DNA of 39,989 nucleotides from Acidobacteriaceae bacterium (GTDB taxonomy: Bacteria > Acidobacteriota > Terriglobia > Terriglobales > Acidobacteriaceae): contig PLXP01000065.1 in assembly GCA_003151435.1 (NCBI GenBank), positions 1-39,989 of the forward strand. Reading direction: 5' to 3'. The translations under genes and the position numbers were made by a program. Position 1 is the first letter of the stretch, and the number at the start of each line of letters is the position of its first letter. A model generated the notes under the pieces. The model was not told where the DNA came from and did no database searches. It saw only the letters and a program-made list of their open reading frames with translations. Of the stretch, positions 23,485-31,818 are shown in pieces.

Positions 23485-25713
23485 ATGACCGTTGCAGCCG
23501 TCGCTTCCCTTTCCCTCAAATTTCTAGAAGACCGTTGGGATCCAGCTCTGGCCGACAAGCTGGATGAACCCGAGTTGCTGCGATATCGCTCCAATCTCCT
23601 CGGCTCTGACCTGCGCATCACGAATTTCGCGGGCGGTAACACGAGTTCCAAAATCGACGAGAAAGATCCCCTTACGGGCCAAACCGTGAAAGTGCTCTGG
23701 GTGAAAGGCAGCGGCGGCGATCTGGGCAGCATCAAGCGCTCAGGCTTCGCTACCCTTTACCAGGAAAAGTTGCAGGCACTCGAACACCTCTACCAGGGCC
23801 AGGACACCGAAGATTCGATGGTGGAGATGTATGCCCTGTGCGCCTTCAGCAACAACCCCGTAGCGGCCTCGATTGACACTCCTCTGCATGGATTTCTTCC
23901 CTTCGCGCATGTGGATCATCTTCATCCGGATTGGGGCATCGCGCTGGCGGCTTCGGCAAATGGAAAAGCCAAGATGGAGGAATTCAATCGCGAGTTTCAT
24001 CATCAGCTGGTTTGGATCCCCTGGCAGCGCCCCGGTTTCGAACTTGCCATGATGCTGAAACGCGCCGTGGAGCAGAATCCCGGTTGCGATGGCATCGTGC
24101 TGGGGGGCCATGGGCTCTTCACTTGGGGCGAAACGCAGCGTGAGTGTTACGTGAATACTCTCAGGGTGATTGACCAGCTTGGTCAGTTCATCGCTAATCA
24201 TGGCCATCGCAAAGGGTCGTCCCGGTTTGGAGGAGAGTCGGTAAAGGCCCGCTCGAATCGCCAGGAACTCGCCATTGAAGTTCTTCCCTATCTGCGTGGT
24301 CGCGTGAGCGCGACCCGCCGCTGGATTGCGAGTTTCAGCGATGCGCAGGACGTGCTGACGTTTGTGAATTCCCCGCACGCAAAGGATCTCGCATTTCTGG
24401 GTACCAGTTGTCCCGATCACTTCATCCGCACCAAAATTCGGCCATTGTTCGTGCCTTGGGCCGAGGGCGAAGATGTGCAGGTTCTCAAGCAGCACATTGA
24501 TGAGTCGCTGGCCAAATATCGCGACCACTACCGCAGCTATTACCAGGCGCATGCGCAGCCCGATTCCCCCGCGCTCCGCGATACGAGTCCTACGATCGTG
24601 CTGATTCCCGGCCTCGGCATGTTCAGCTTTGGAAAGAACAAGACCGAGTCCCGCATCACCGGTGAGTTCTACACCAACGCTATTCACGTGATGGAGGGAG
24701 CGAGTCTGCTCAACGAAGGAGAAGTGTCCGGGAAAGAGAGCGTCGTTCCGCAGTGCGGCCAAGGCATGGACCATACTACGTTCAAAGTCTTCACCAACTA
24801 CGTAGCGATGCCGCTAAGCGAAGCGTTTCGTATCGAGTACTGGGCCCTGGAAGAAGCCAAGATCCGGCGCCAGCCTGCAGAGAAGGAGTTGAGCCGCAGC
24901 ATCGCCGTGGTTGTGGGAGGCGGCAGCGGCATCGGGCGCGAAGTGGCGCTGCTGGCCGCCGCGCGTGGCGCGCACGTGATGATTGCCGATCGTGATACTG
25001 CCGGGGCCAGCAGAGTTGCGGACGAAGTGGCAAAGATCGCATCGAAGGAATCGGTGGCATCGACAGCGGTGGACATTCGCAGCCGCGAGGCAATTGATAA
25101 AGCGCTCAAGGCGACCGTCGAAGCGTTCGGTGGCGTTGACATTCTGATCAATACCGCGGCCATGTTCCCTTCGTCGCCGGACGGCATCATCTCTGAGTCG
25201 ATGTGGGCCATGACGCTGGATGTGAACGTGACATCGAACTATCTGCTCTGCGACGAGGCCGCCAAACTATTCGCGGCGCAGGGATTGGATGGAACCATCG
25301 TGCTGACCAGTTCGGCCAATGCCATTGTTCCCAAGCGTGGCAGCGAGGCCTACGACGTAAGCAAAGCCGCTTTGAGCCACCTGGTGCGTGAACTGGCGGT
25401 CGGATTGTCGCCGAAGGTGCGCGTAAACGGAATCTGTCCTGCCACCGTGGTCAAGGGCTCCACGATGTTTCCGCGCGACAGGGTACTGGCTTCGCTCGCT
25501 AAATACAACATCGCATTTGAAGAGTCGATGAGCGACGAAGATCTGCGCGGGTTGCTGGCGACCTTCTATGCCAAGCGAACACTGACTCATCAACCGATTG
25601 ATCCGGTCGATTGTGCCGAGGCAATTTTGTTTCTTGCCAGCCCACGGTCGCGCTGCACTTCAGGTCATCTCATTCCTGTGGACGGCGGCTTGCCGGAGGC
25701 GTTCTTGCGGTGA
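23485..25713 (+). CDS. rhaEW: Bifunctional rhamnulose-1-phosphate aldolase / L-lactaldehyde dehydrogenase
   Basis: The aldolase half splits L-rhamnulose-1-phosphate into dihydroxyacetone phosphate and L-lactaldehyde; the dehydrogenase half is thought to oxidise lactaldehyde to lactate. Residues 1 to about 430 are a class II aldolase (NFAGGNTSSK, FAHVDHLHPDW, LGGHGLFTWGE, with His ligands for zinc). From about residue 473 there is a short-chain dehydrogenase: cofactor motif GGGSGIG, Ser609/610 in LTSSAN, Tyr623 and Lys627 in YDVSK. The 742-residue length fits the fused RhaEW class known from Bacillus and Rhizobium. AAGGTGGTG precedes the ATG. The rhamnulokinase gene overlaps its stop codon by four bases (GTGA). 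Confidence 0.94.
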   Translation: MTVAAVASLSLKFLEDRWDPALADKLDEPELLRYRSNLLGSDLRITNFAGGNTSSKIDEKDPLTGQTVKVLWVKGSGGDLGSIKRSGFATLYQEKLQALEHLYQGQDTEDSMVEMYALCAFSNNPVAASIDTPLHGFLPFAHVDHLHPDWGIALAASANGKAKMEEFNREFHHQLVWIPWQRPGFELAMMLKRAVEQNPGCDGIVLGGHGLFTWGETQRECYVNTLRVIDQLGQFIANHGHRKGSSRFGGESVKARSNRQELAIEVLPYLRGRVSATRRWIASFSDAQDVLTFVNSPHAKDLAFLGTSCPDHFIRTKIRPLFVPWAEGEDVQVLKQHIDESLAKYRDHYRSYYQAHAQPDSPALRDTSPTIVLIPGLGMFSFGKNKTESRITGEFYTNAIHVMEGASLLNEGEVSGKESVVPQCGQGMDHTTFKVFTNYVAMPLSEAFRIEYWALEEAKIRRQPAEKELSRSIAVVVGGGSGIGREVALLAAARGAHVMIADRDTAGASRVADEVAKIASKESVASTAVDIRSREAIDKALKATVEAFGGVDILINTAAMFPSSPDGIISESMWAMTLDVNVTSNYLLCDEAAKLFAAQGLDGTIVLTSSANAIVPKRGSEAYDVSKAALSHLVRELAVGLSPKVRVNGICPATVVKGSTMFPRDRVLASLAKYNIAFEESMSDEDLRGLLATFYAKRTLTHQPIDPVDCAEAILFLASPRSRCTSGHLIPVDGGLPEAFLR

Positions 25714-27227
25714 GCCAAACAGGAATGCAGTCCGGGCAATCGACCGCGTCGTCAAATGGATCGGCGATGCCGGCACGCATTGCGATTGATTTGGGCGCGG
25801 AGAGCTGTCGCGTCTCCCTGCTGCGATGGAATGATGGGTATCCCTCGATTGATTTGATCCACCGCATTCCAAACGGTCCGGTACACGCGAATGGTTCGCT
25901 ACGTTGGCCGTTCGACACGATACTCGCTGGCTTGGAAGACGGCCTGCGCAGGGCAGCGCAAGTCGTGCCTGAAGGCATCGCGTCAATTGCGGTGGATGGC
26001 TGGGCCGTGGATTACGTCCGTCTGGGTAAGGATAAACGACCGTCCGCCAACCCGTTCTGTTACCGCGACGAGCGTAATATCGCTTCGAAAGAGGCGGCAG
26101 ACCGAGTTGCGCTTCCCCAGTGGATGTATCGCCATACCGGCGCGCAACCGTTGCGCATCAACACCATTTATCAGTTGCTGGCCGACCGCGCTGCCGGCAT
26201 CGATCCTCATGCGCCGTGGGTGTGTCTGCCTGAGTATGTGCTCTATAGGCTCGGCGGCCGTAGGGTGGCGGAGTACACCAATGCCACCCACACCGGCCTG
26301 GTCGATATCGAAACAGGTGATTGGTCGGAAGGCCTGTTGCAATTGCTCGATATTCCCAAAGATGCAATTCCGCCCATCGTATCCGCGGGCACGGTCATCG
26401 GCAAACTTACTGGACCGCTGACGCAACTCGCAGCTTTTGGCAATACGGACCTGATTGTTCCTGCGTGTCACGACACAGCGTCCGCCATCGCCGGGATTCC
26501 GATGCCTCTCGTCAATGCCGCCTACATCGCATCGGGAACGTGGTCGCTGGTGGGTACGTTGATCTCCACTCCCATCACCACAGACGAAGCGATGAACGCC
26601 GGTTTCACGAACCAGGGCGCGGCAGGCGGAAACTTCTGTTTTCACACCAACGTGAACGGCATGTGGATTCTGAAGCAGTGCCTAGAGAGTTGGCGCACGG
26701 CTGGCCGACCCTGGGAATTACAGGCACTCATTGCCCGGGCCGCCTTGTGCGATCACTTTCCCGGGATCGTACCTGTCGATGCTCCACCCTTGCTGTTGGA
26801 TGGCGATATGCCCGCCCGCCTGAATGAACAACTGCGTCTGCAGGGTTATCAGGAAATTCCAGACACCGCCGGCAATGAGCCATTATTCGCGCGAACCATT
26901 TTCGAGAGTCTTGCCAGCCGGTACGCGTCAGTGCTCGGCAGTCTGGAGAAGATGCTGGGACACAAATTGAGTCGGGTTCACATTCTCGGCGGCGGCAGCC
27001 TCAACCAGTTGTTGACGCGTCTCACGTCGGAGCGAACCGGACTGCCGGTAGAGACTGGCAATGTGGAAAGCTCGACTGTCGGCAACTTTGCTGTGCAGTT
27101 GGCAGCGAGCGAAGCCGGCGGCAGGCCTCTGCAGGCCGACGTGGTGCGCCGATGGGCGCAGAGGCTATGCGAAGAACAGCAATGCTACGGCGGGCAGACC
27201 CTGCCGGCGCAGACGCAATCTGCTTGA
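25710..27227 (+). CDS. rhaB: L-rhamnulokinase (FGGY kinase)
   Basis: It phosphorylates L-rhamnulose at O1 with ATP, between the isomerase and aldolase steps. The GTG at 25710 overlaps the rhaEW stop (GTGA) and has GGAGG at 25695-25699; the product is 505 residues. A later ATG (25767) could also serve, as the conserved part begins IAIDLGAESCRVSLL, the phosphate motif. Other family motifs are VDGWAVDYVRL, ACHDTASAIAG, IASGTWSLVG and ILGGGSLNQLL, then VESSTVGNFAVQL, all as in E. coli RhaB. Close overlap indicates translational coupling. It meets the convergent rhaT gene with a 20-bp gap. Confidence 0.95.
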   Translation: MSQTGMQSGQSTASSNGSAMPARIAIDLGAESCRVSLLRWNDGYPSIDLIHRIPNGPVHANGSLRWPFDTILAGLEDGLRRAAQVVPEGIASIAVDGWAVDYVRLGKDKRPSANPFCYRDERNIASKEAADRVALPQWMYRHTGAQPLRINTIYQLLADRAAGIDPHAPWVCLPEYVLYRLGGRRVAEYTNATHTGLVDIETGDWSEGLLQLLDIPKDAIPPIVSAGTVIGKLTGPLTQLAAFGNTDLIVPACHDTASAIAGIPMPLVNAAYIASGTWSLVGTLISTPITTDEAMNAGFTNQGAAGGNFCFHTNVNGMWILKQCLESWRTAGRPWELQALIARAALCDHFPGIVPVDAPPLLLDGDMPARLNEQLRLQGYQEIPDTAGNEPLFARTIFESLASRYASVLGSLEKMLGHKLSRVHILGGGSLNQLLTRLTSERTGLPVETGNVESSTVGNFAVQLAASEAGGRPLQADVVRRWAQRLCEEQQCYGGQTLPAQTQSA

Positions 27228-27247
27228 AAACACGGACAACGCTCAGC

Positions 27248-28405
27248 TCACGGATGCACACCGAGATAGTTGCCGTAGCCCACAATCACGGTTGATCCGA
27301 CGAGGGTGAGCAGCGTGAGGAAGACCAGCGTCTTGGTTCGTGTGCTCACGCCGCGCCACTCCTTCAAGGCAATTCCCCATAGTGTGCTGAAGATGATGAT
27401 GCTGGCCATATGCAGCGTCCAGCTAGAAAACTTGTAGTGGCCCATTTGGGTTTCGCCCATGGTATAGAAAAAGAACTGCATATACCAGGTTGCGCCAGCC
27501 AGCGCAGAGAATAGGTAATTCCACGCAAGTGAGGGAGGCGTATGTGGGTGCGCAGTGAATTCCAGCGCCATCTCGGTAGAGGCGGCGTCAGTTACATTTT
27601 CAAGCGGTGGATGCTCGCTCGTTGCCCGGCTCATCGCGCCGTCGGGGATGCGCAGGTATTCGCCGTAGCTGCGGTTGCGCAGATTGAGGGCGGCGCACCA
27701 TACGAAGTTGGTTGTGAAGCCTCCCGCGAGCACAACCACGAGCACTGGAAGCCCCTGCCACATGGTGCTGGTTCCATGCGCAAGTGTGAGCTGCTTTATG
27801 GGATTGCCTGCATCAAGTCCGAAAGCGAAGCAGGAACTCATCACGCCGCAGAAGGTAGCCACGCCCAAGCCGAGCTTCAGATTGAATTCGCGAATGCTGG
27901 CGAGTTTTTGCTCATGCGACAGTTCTTTCTCTTTGGAAATACCGGCCGCTCCTGCGAACAGAATGCCGAGCACGCAAATTCCCACGCCGACAAGGATGAT
28001 GACACCCGAGCGCTGCGTCAGGAGTTGGACGAACTGGCCATGAAAGATTGGCGGCACCAGCGTGCCAAAGATGGCGGTGTATCCAAGCGCCACGGCCATA
28101 CCGAGTGACAGGCCGAGGTAGCGCATGGTCAGCCCGAAAGTGAGTCCGCCCAATCCCCACAACACGCCGAAAAAGTATGCCCAGAAGATGGATGATGCCG
28201 GCGCGCCATGCAATACAGGCAACAGATCGTGCGTCAGCAGGCTCGCCATGATCCAAGGCGCGAAGATCCAGCTCACCACGCCACCGGCCAGCCAATACGT
28301 TTCCCATGACCATCCGCGTACCTGGCGGTATGGAACGTAGAAGCTGGCGGAAGCAAGTCCACCCAGCCAATGAAGCAAGACTCCCAGTAACGGATTCGCT
28401 CCCAA
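27248..28405 (-). CDS. rhaT: L-rhamnose/H+ symporter
   Basis: RhaT imports L-rhamnose over the inner membrane with protons. The 385-residue protein is very hydrophobic with about ten membrane segments, and its N-terminus (LLHWLGGLASASFYVPYRQV; WSWETYWLAGGVVSW) aligns with E. coli RhaT (HLIGAASAACFYAPF; WSWETMWSVGGIVSW). Charged or Gly-rich loops such as MRYLGLSLGMAVALG follow. The start is a TTG at 28405 with AGAGAG about ten bases upstream. It is the last gene of the - strand series GH78-GH106-GH78-rhaT, starting 43 bp after the GH78 stop, so uptake appears coupled to rhamnosidase expression. Confidence 0.95.
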   Translation of the reverse strand: MGANPLLGVLLHWLGGLASASFYVPYRQVRGWSWETYWLAGGVVSWIFAPWIMASLLTHDLLPVLHGAPASSIFWAYFFGVLWGLGGLTFGLTMRYLGLSLGMAVALGYTAIFGTLVPPIFHGQFVQLLTQRSGVIILVGVGICVLGILFAGAAGISKEKELSHEQKLASIREFNLKLGLGVATFCGVMSSCFAFGLDAGNPIKQLTLAHGTSTMWQGLPVLVVVLAGGFTTNFVWCAALNLRNRSYGEYLRIPDGAMSRATSEHPPLENVTDAASTEMALEFTAHPHTPPSLAWNYLFSALAGATWYMQFFFYTMGETQMGHYKFSSWTLHMASIIIFSTLWGIALKEWRGVSTRTKTLVFLTLLTLVGSTVIVGYGNYLGVHP

Positions 28406-28448
28406 AATGATTTGCTCTCTTTCGGTGATTCAGTGGTGGTTCGGTGCG

Positions 28449-31400
28449 TTACTCCAAACTGACTTGAAAATCATAAGTTCCGGCGGGCAACTCGAATCCG
28501 CTTTCGCCTTCGTGATTGACGGCTTTAGCCTGCGTGCTGTCATGAAGCGAAACGCCCTGGAGCTTGTACTTTGCCGCCTGCTCAGCGTTGGCGCTCAGCC
28601 AGCCGGTAGTGTTCGCAGGAATGCTTACGTGCCATGTAGCTACTTTGCCTGCGATCTTCCAATCCGAGTGAATCGGGCCATACGCTGAGCGATAGTCAAA
28701 TGCGATCGACCCCAGCCGCGCATCAAACACCGGATGGAGCGCCACGGTATGAAAGCCCGCGTTTAAAGGTGTCGCGTCCACGCCTGCTGCATAGCGATAG
28801 ATCCAGTCAGCGACAGCGCCATAGGCATAGTGGTTGTAGGAATTCATGCTCGGGTCATCCTTCATCTGGTCGCCATTCCATCGCTCCCACATGGTCGTTG
28901 CGCCGTGCTCTATCAGGTAGCCCCACGATGGATACTGCGTATTGAGCAGGAGTTTGTAGGCGAGATCGGCGTGACCGGTTTTAGTCAGCTCTTCCAACAG
29001 ATAGGGCGTGCCAAGAAAGCCGGTGGCGAGCAGGTTGCGATTGGCGGCGATTTTATCCACCAATTTTTGCGCAGCAGCGTTGCGCAGCGCGTCAGGCAAC
29101 AGGTTCATATGCAAGGCCAGCACATACCCTGTCTGTGTATCGCCGCCTTTGCTCTTGGCTTCGGGATTGTTGATTTGTCCGAAGGGCGAAGGGCTGTTGT
29201 CAGCTCCAACGATAAATCCATCATCGTGCACGAATTGTTTTTGAAAAGCTGCACGGATCTTTTCGAACAATTGCGCGTAGCGTGCTTCGTCCGCGGTACG
29301 CCCGAGGGCATGCGCCATCTCACGCATCAGTGTGACGTCATAGGCCCAATAGGCAGTAGCGACCAGCACCTGGTCGGTACGCCCCTCCGGTGAGAGCCAA
29401 TCTCCGAAGGGCGTACCTGAATCGCGCTTCCACACTCCGTCGGTATTAACGGAATTGATCGCGTTTAGATACGTCTCCATCGCGTCCCAGTTCTGTTCGA
29501 TCACGTTGGTATCGCCCGTCTGCAGCCATGAAGTCCACGGAATGACGACGCCCGCATCGCTCCATCCCGCTCCGGACCCGGATGCGCTTCGCACTGTGCC
29601 CGGAGCGAAGATGCCATAAATCGGCGTGCCTGACTGCGTGCCGCGCATATCGCCGGCATACTTCCGCGTGAATGCCGCCAGGTCCATGTTGTAACTCGCG
29701 GTGCGCCAGAAGACTTGAGCATCAGCCATCCAGCCCAGGCGCTCGTCGCGTTGCGGGCAGTCTGTAGGCACGCCCACAAAGTTGGAGCGCTGCCCCCAGA
29801 CAATGTTGCTCCATAGTTTGTCGATCATGGGGCTGCCCGTTTTCAGTTGCGCGTCAAACGGAGCGTCCGTATGGATCACCATCGCGATCACGGCGTCCTT
29901 CGCCGGCGCAGACGGGAGTCCCGTCACTTCGGCATAACGGAATCCATGAAATGTGAACTGGGGAGTGAACTCCTCCACTCCTTTGCCTGCAAGGATAAAG
30001 TGATCGGTAACCTTGGCGGTGCGGAGATTATCCGTGTAGATGGTGCCGTCATCATTCAGTATTTCGGCAAAGCGCAAGCGCACGTCAGTCCCTGCCGGAC
30101 CCTGTAACCGAACGCGTTCAACGCCGGCGAGGTTCTGCCCGAAGTCGTAGATGTAGACGCCGGGCTTCGGCTGTGCGACGGATTTTGCAGCAACGGTGCG
30201 CTCCATGCGGATCGATGGATAATCCTGCGCGAGAATTTGGAAGGCTTTTGGCTCGATCGCGACCGCAGTCTTCCAGCCACTGGCATTGAATTGCGCAGTG
30301 TTCCACCCCGGATGCTGCAGGCGCGCATCCTGGCTTTCGCCATCGTAGATTTCAGAATGCAGAATGCTGGACGTGCTCGCCTGCCACTCCACGCCTGTGG
30401 TCACCCACTGCACGCTGCCATCGGTGTGCTCGATACGTAACTGGGCTCTCAGCGCGGGGGGCGTGTCACCATAATTGTTGGGCTGCTGAAACCATTCGAG
30501 CGGCGTCGCGTACCAACCCGGTGCGAGCAGGCCCGCGATGGCATTCTTCCCGGTCGTCACCATGGCGGTAACGTCGTATGTTTGATACATCAGCCGCTGG
30601 CGATAGTCGGTCCATCCGGGCGCGAGCACGTCGTCACTGATTCGCTTGCCGTTGAGGAACATTTCGTAGGCACCGAGAGAAGTCGAGTAGAGGCGTGCGA
30701 ATTTCACCGGCGCGCTCACGGTGAATACATCCCGCAGAGCTTTCACGGAATCAGGAATCCACGGATCACCCAGCGGCTCGGCATCACGACTCGGCGTTTG
30801 TGTCCATGCCGCCGCACTCTTCCAAGTCGCATCGTCAAAGCTCTTCTGCTGCCACCCGTCGGTTGCATGCACCGCAGATTTCCACTCGGTTCCACTCGCA
30901 AAGGCCGCGGTGCTTCCGTCGTCGTATTGCACATAGAGCGTGGCGCTCAGCGGCGGGGCATCGGCAGTAGCCATCCCATTGGGATTCACTACGTAATGAA
31001 GACACTCGAGGGCCAATTCATTGGCGCCATTGGTCAATTGTTTCTCCACATCGACGCGCACATACTTCTTCCACGGCATCTGCTTGTAGGGCGGGAGCGG
31101 ATCAGCCTTCAACACCTGGCTCCCGTTGACCCAGGCGGAGACAGTGTCTTGACATGCCGCAAAGAGCGCCGCGTTGCGTACTGCTTTCTCCAACTTGACG
31201 GTGGTGCGAAAGGCAAGGCGTTGCTCCGGTCCCTTCTCCGCAGCAAGTTGCATCGCGTCGGGGCTGGAAATCCAATGCGCCCCCGCGTGGCGGACAGCGG
31301 CCTCTTCCGGAGTTTCATATCCTATCCACGCAGAGTGCCATGCACTCTCGTTCATGAGGCCCGTTTCCCACCAGCCCAATTCGCCTGCGGGGTAAACCTT

Positions 31401-31775
31401 GCCTGCCGCATCCCAGACTCTAACCCGCCAGAAGTAGCACGTAGAGGGCGCGAGAGCAGGACCCTGGTAGCGCACATTCAAAGACTGGTCCGACTCGATG
31501 CGGCCACTGTCCCAAACGTCGGCCTTGGACTCACCTGCCGCGAAGGGCTTGGATGCGACCAAAACCTGGTACGCTGTCTGCCTGGCGCCTCGCGCCGAGT
31601 CACTCAATTGCCAGGAAAGGCGCGGCGTTGGATCGTCGATCCCCAGCGGCGTCTTGAGATTTTCGACACGCAGTTCCACTGGCCCATGAACCGTCGGAAC
31701 TTGCGCCCCCGCAGTCAGACCCGCATCAATCCATAGCGCTACACATGCCGCACCGTATATCCACCGTCGTTTCAT
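28449..31775 (-). CDS. GH78 alpha-L-rhamnosidase, exported
   Basis: This 1108-residue inverting alpha-L-rhamnosidase begins at ATG 31775 after GAGG, with a signal peptide (KRRWIYGAACVALWIDAGLTAGAQ). N-terminal beta-domains (LRVENLKTPLGIDDPTPRLSW; SCYFWRVRVWD-like) precede an (alpha/alpha)6 barrel. The catalytic region shows DCPQRDERLGWMADAQ, with Asp672, Glu678 and Asp685 as the acidic cluster, and GATTMWERWNG with Glu964 as the expected general base. A C-terminal beta-domain ends FELPAGTYDFQVSLE. It follows the GH106 gene after 43 bp and precedes rhaT. The longer open frame to 31826 would overlap the GH106 gene and lose the signal sequence at the N-terminus, so it is less likely. Confidence 0.95.
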   Translation of the reverse strand: MKRRWIYGAACVALWIDAGLTAGAQVPTVHGPVELRVENLKTPLGIDDPTPRLSWQLSDSARGARQTAYQVLVASKPFAAGESKADVWDSGRIESDQSLNVRYQGPALAPSTCYFWRVRVWDAAGKVYPAGELGWWETGLMNESAWHSAWIGYETPEEAAVRHAGAHWISSPDAMQLAAEKGPEQRLAFRTTVKLEKAVRNAALFAACQDTVSAWVNGSQVLKADPLPPYKQMPWKKYVRVDVEKQLTNGANELALECLHYVVNPNGMATADAPPLSATLYVQYDDGSTAAFASGTEWKSAVHATDGWQQKSFDDATWKSAAAWTQTPSRDAEPLGDPWIPDSVKALRDVFTVSAPVKFARLYSTSLGAYEMFLNGKRISDDVLAPGWTDYRQRLMYQTYDVTAMVTTGKNAIAGLLAPGWYATPLEWFQQPNNYGDTPPALRAQLRIEHTDGSVQWVTTGVEWQASTSSILHSEIYDGESQDARLQHPGWNTAQFNASGWKTAVAIEPKAFQILAQDYPSIRMERTVAAKSVAQPKPGVYIYDFGQNLAGVERVRLQGPAGTDVRLRFAEILNDDGTIYTDNLRTAKVTDHFILAGKGVEEFTPQFTFHGFRYAEVTGLPSAPAKDAVIAMVIHTDAPFDAQLKTGSPMIDKLWSNIVWGQRSNFVGVPTDCPQRDERLGWMADAQVFWRTASYNMDLAAFTRKYAGDMRGTQSGTPIYGIFAPGTVRSASGSGAGWSDAGVVIPWTSWLQTGDTNVIEQNWDAMETYLNAINSVNTDGVWKRDSGTPFGDWLSPEGRTDQVLVATAYWAYDVTLMREMAHALGRTADEARYAQLFEKIRAAFQKQFVHDDGFIVGADNSPSPFGQINNPEAKSKGGDTQTGYVLALHMNLLPDALRNAAAQKLVDKIAANRNLLATGFLGTPYLLEELTKTGHADLAYKLLLNTQYPSWGYLIEHGATTMWERWNGDQMKDDPSMNSYNHYAYGAVADWIYRYAAGVDATPLNAGFHTVALHPVFDARLGSIAFDYRSAYGPIHSDWKIAGKVATWHVSIPANTTGWLSANAEQAAKYKLQGVSLHDSTQAKAVNHEGESGFELPAGTYDFQVSLE

Positions 31776-31818
31776 GGGTTGCCTCGATCTCGATTTGTAC
31801 CTGATTGTTTGGCCCCGA

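Noticed and set aside
23740..24774. 344-residue frame opposite rhaEW
   Set aside because: Antisense shadow; the + strand aldolase motifs are complete and in frame.
30582..31736. 384-residue frame opposite the GH78 gene
   Set aside because: Arg/Pro-rich shadow with no domain; GH78 motifs on the - strand are continuous.
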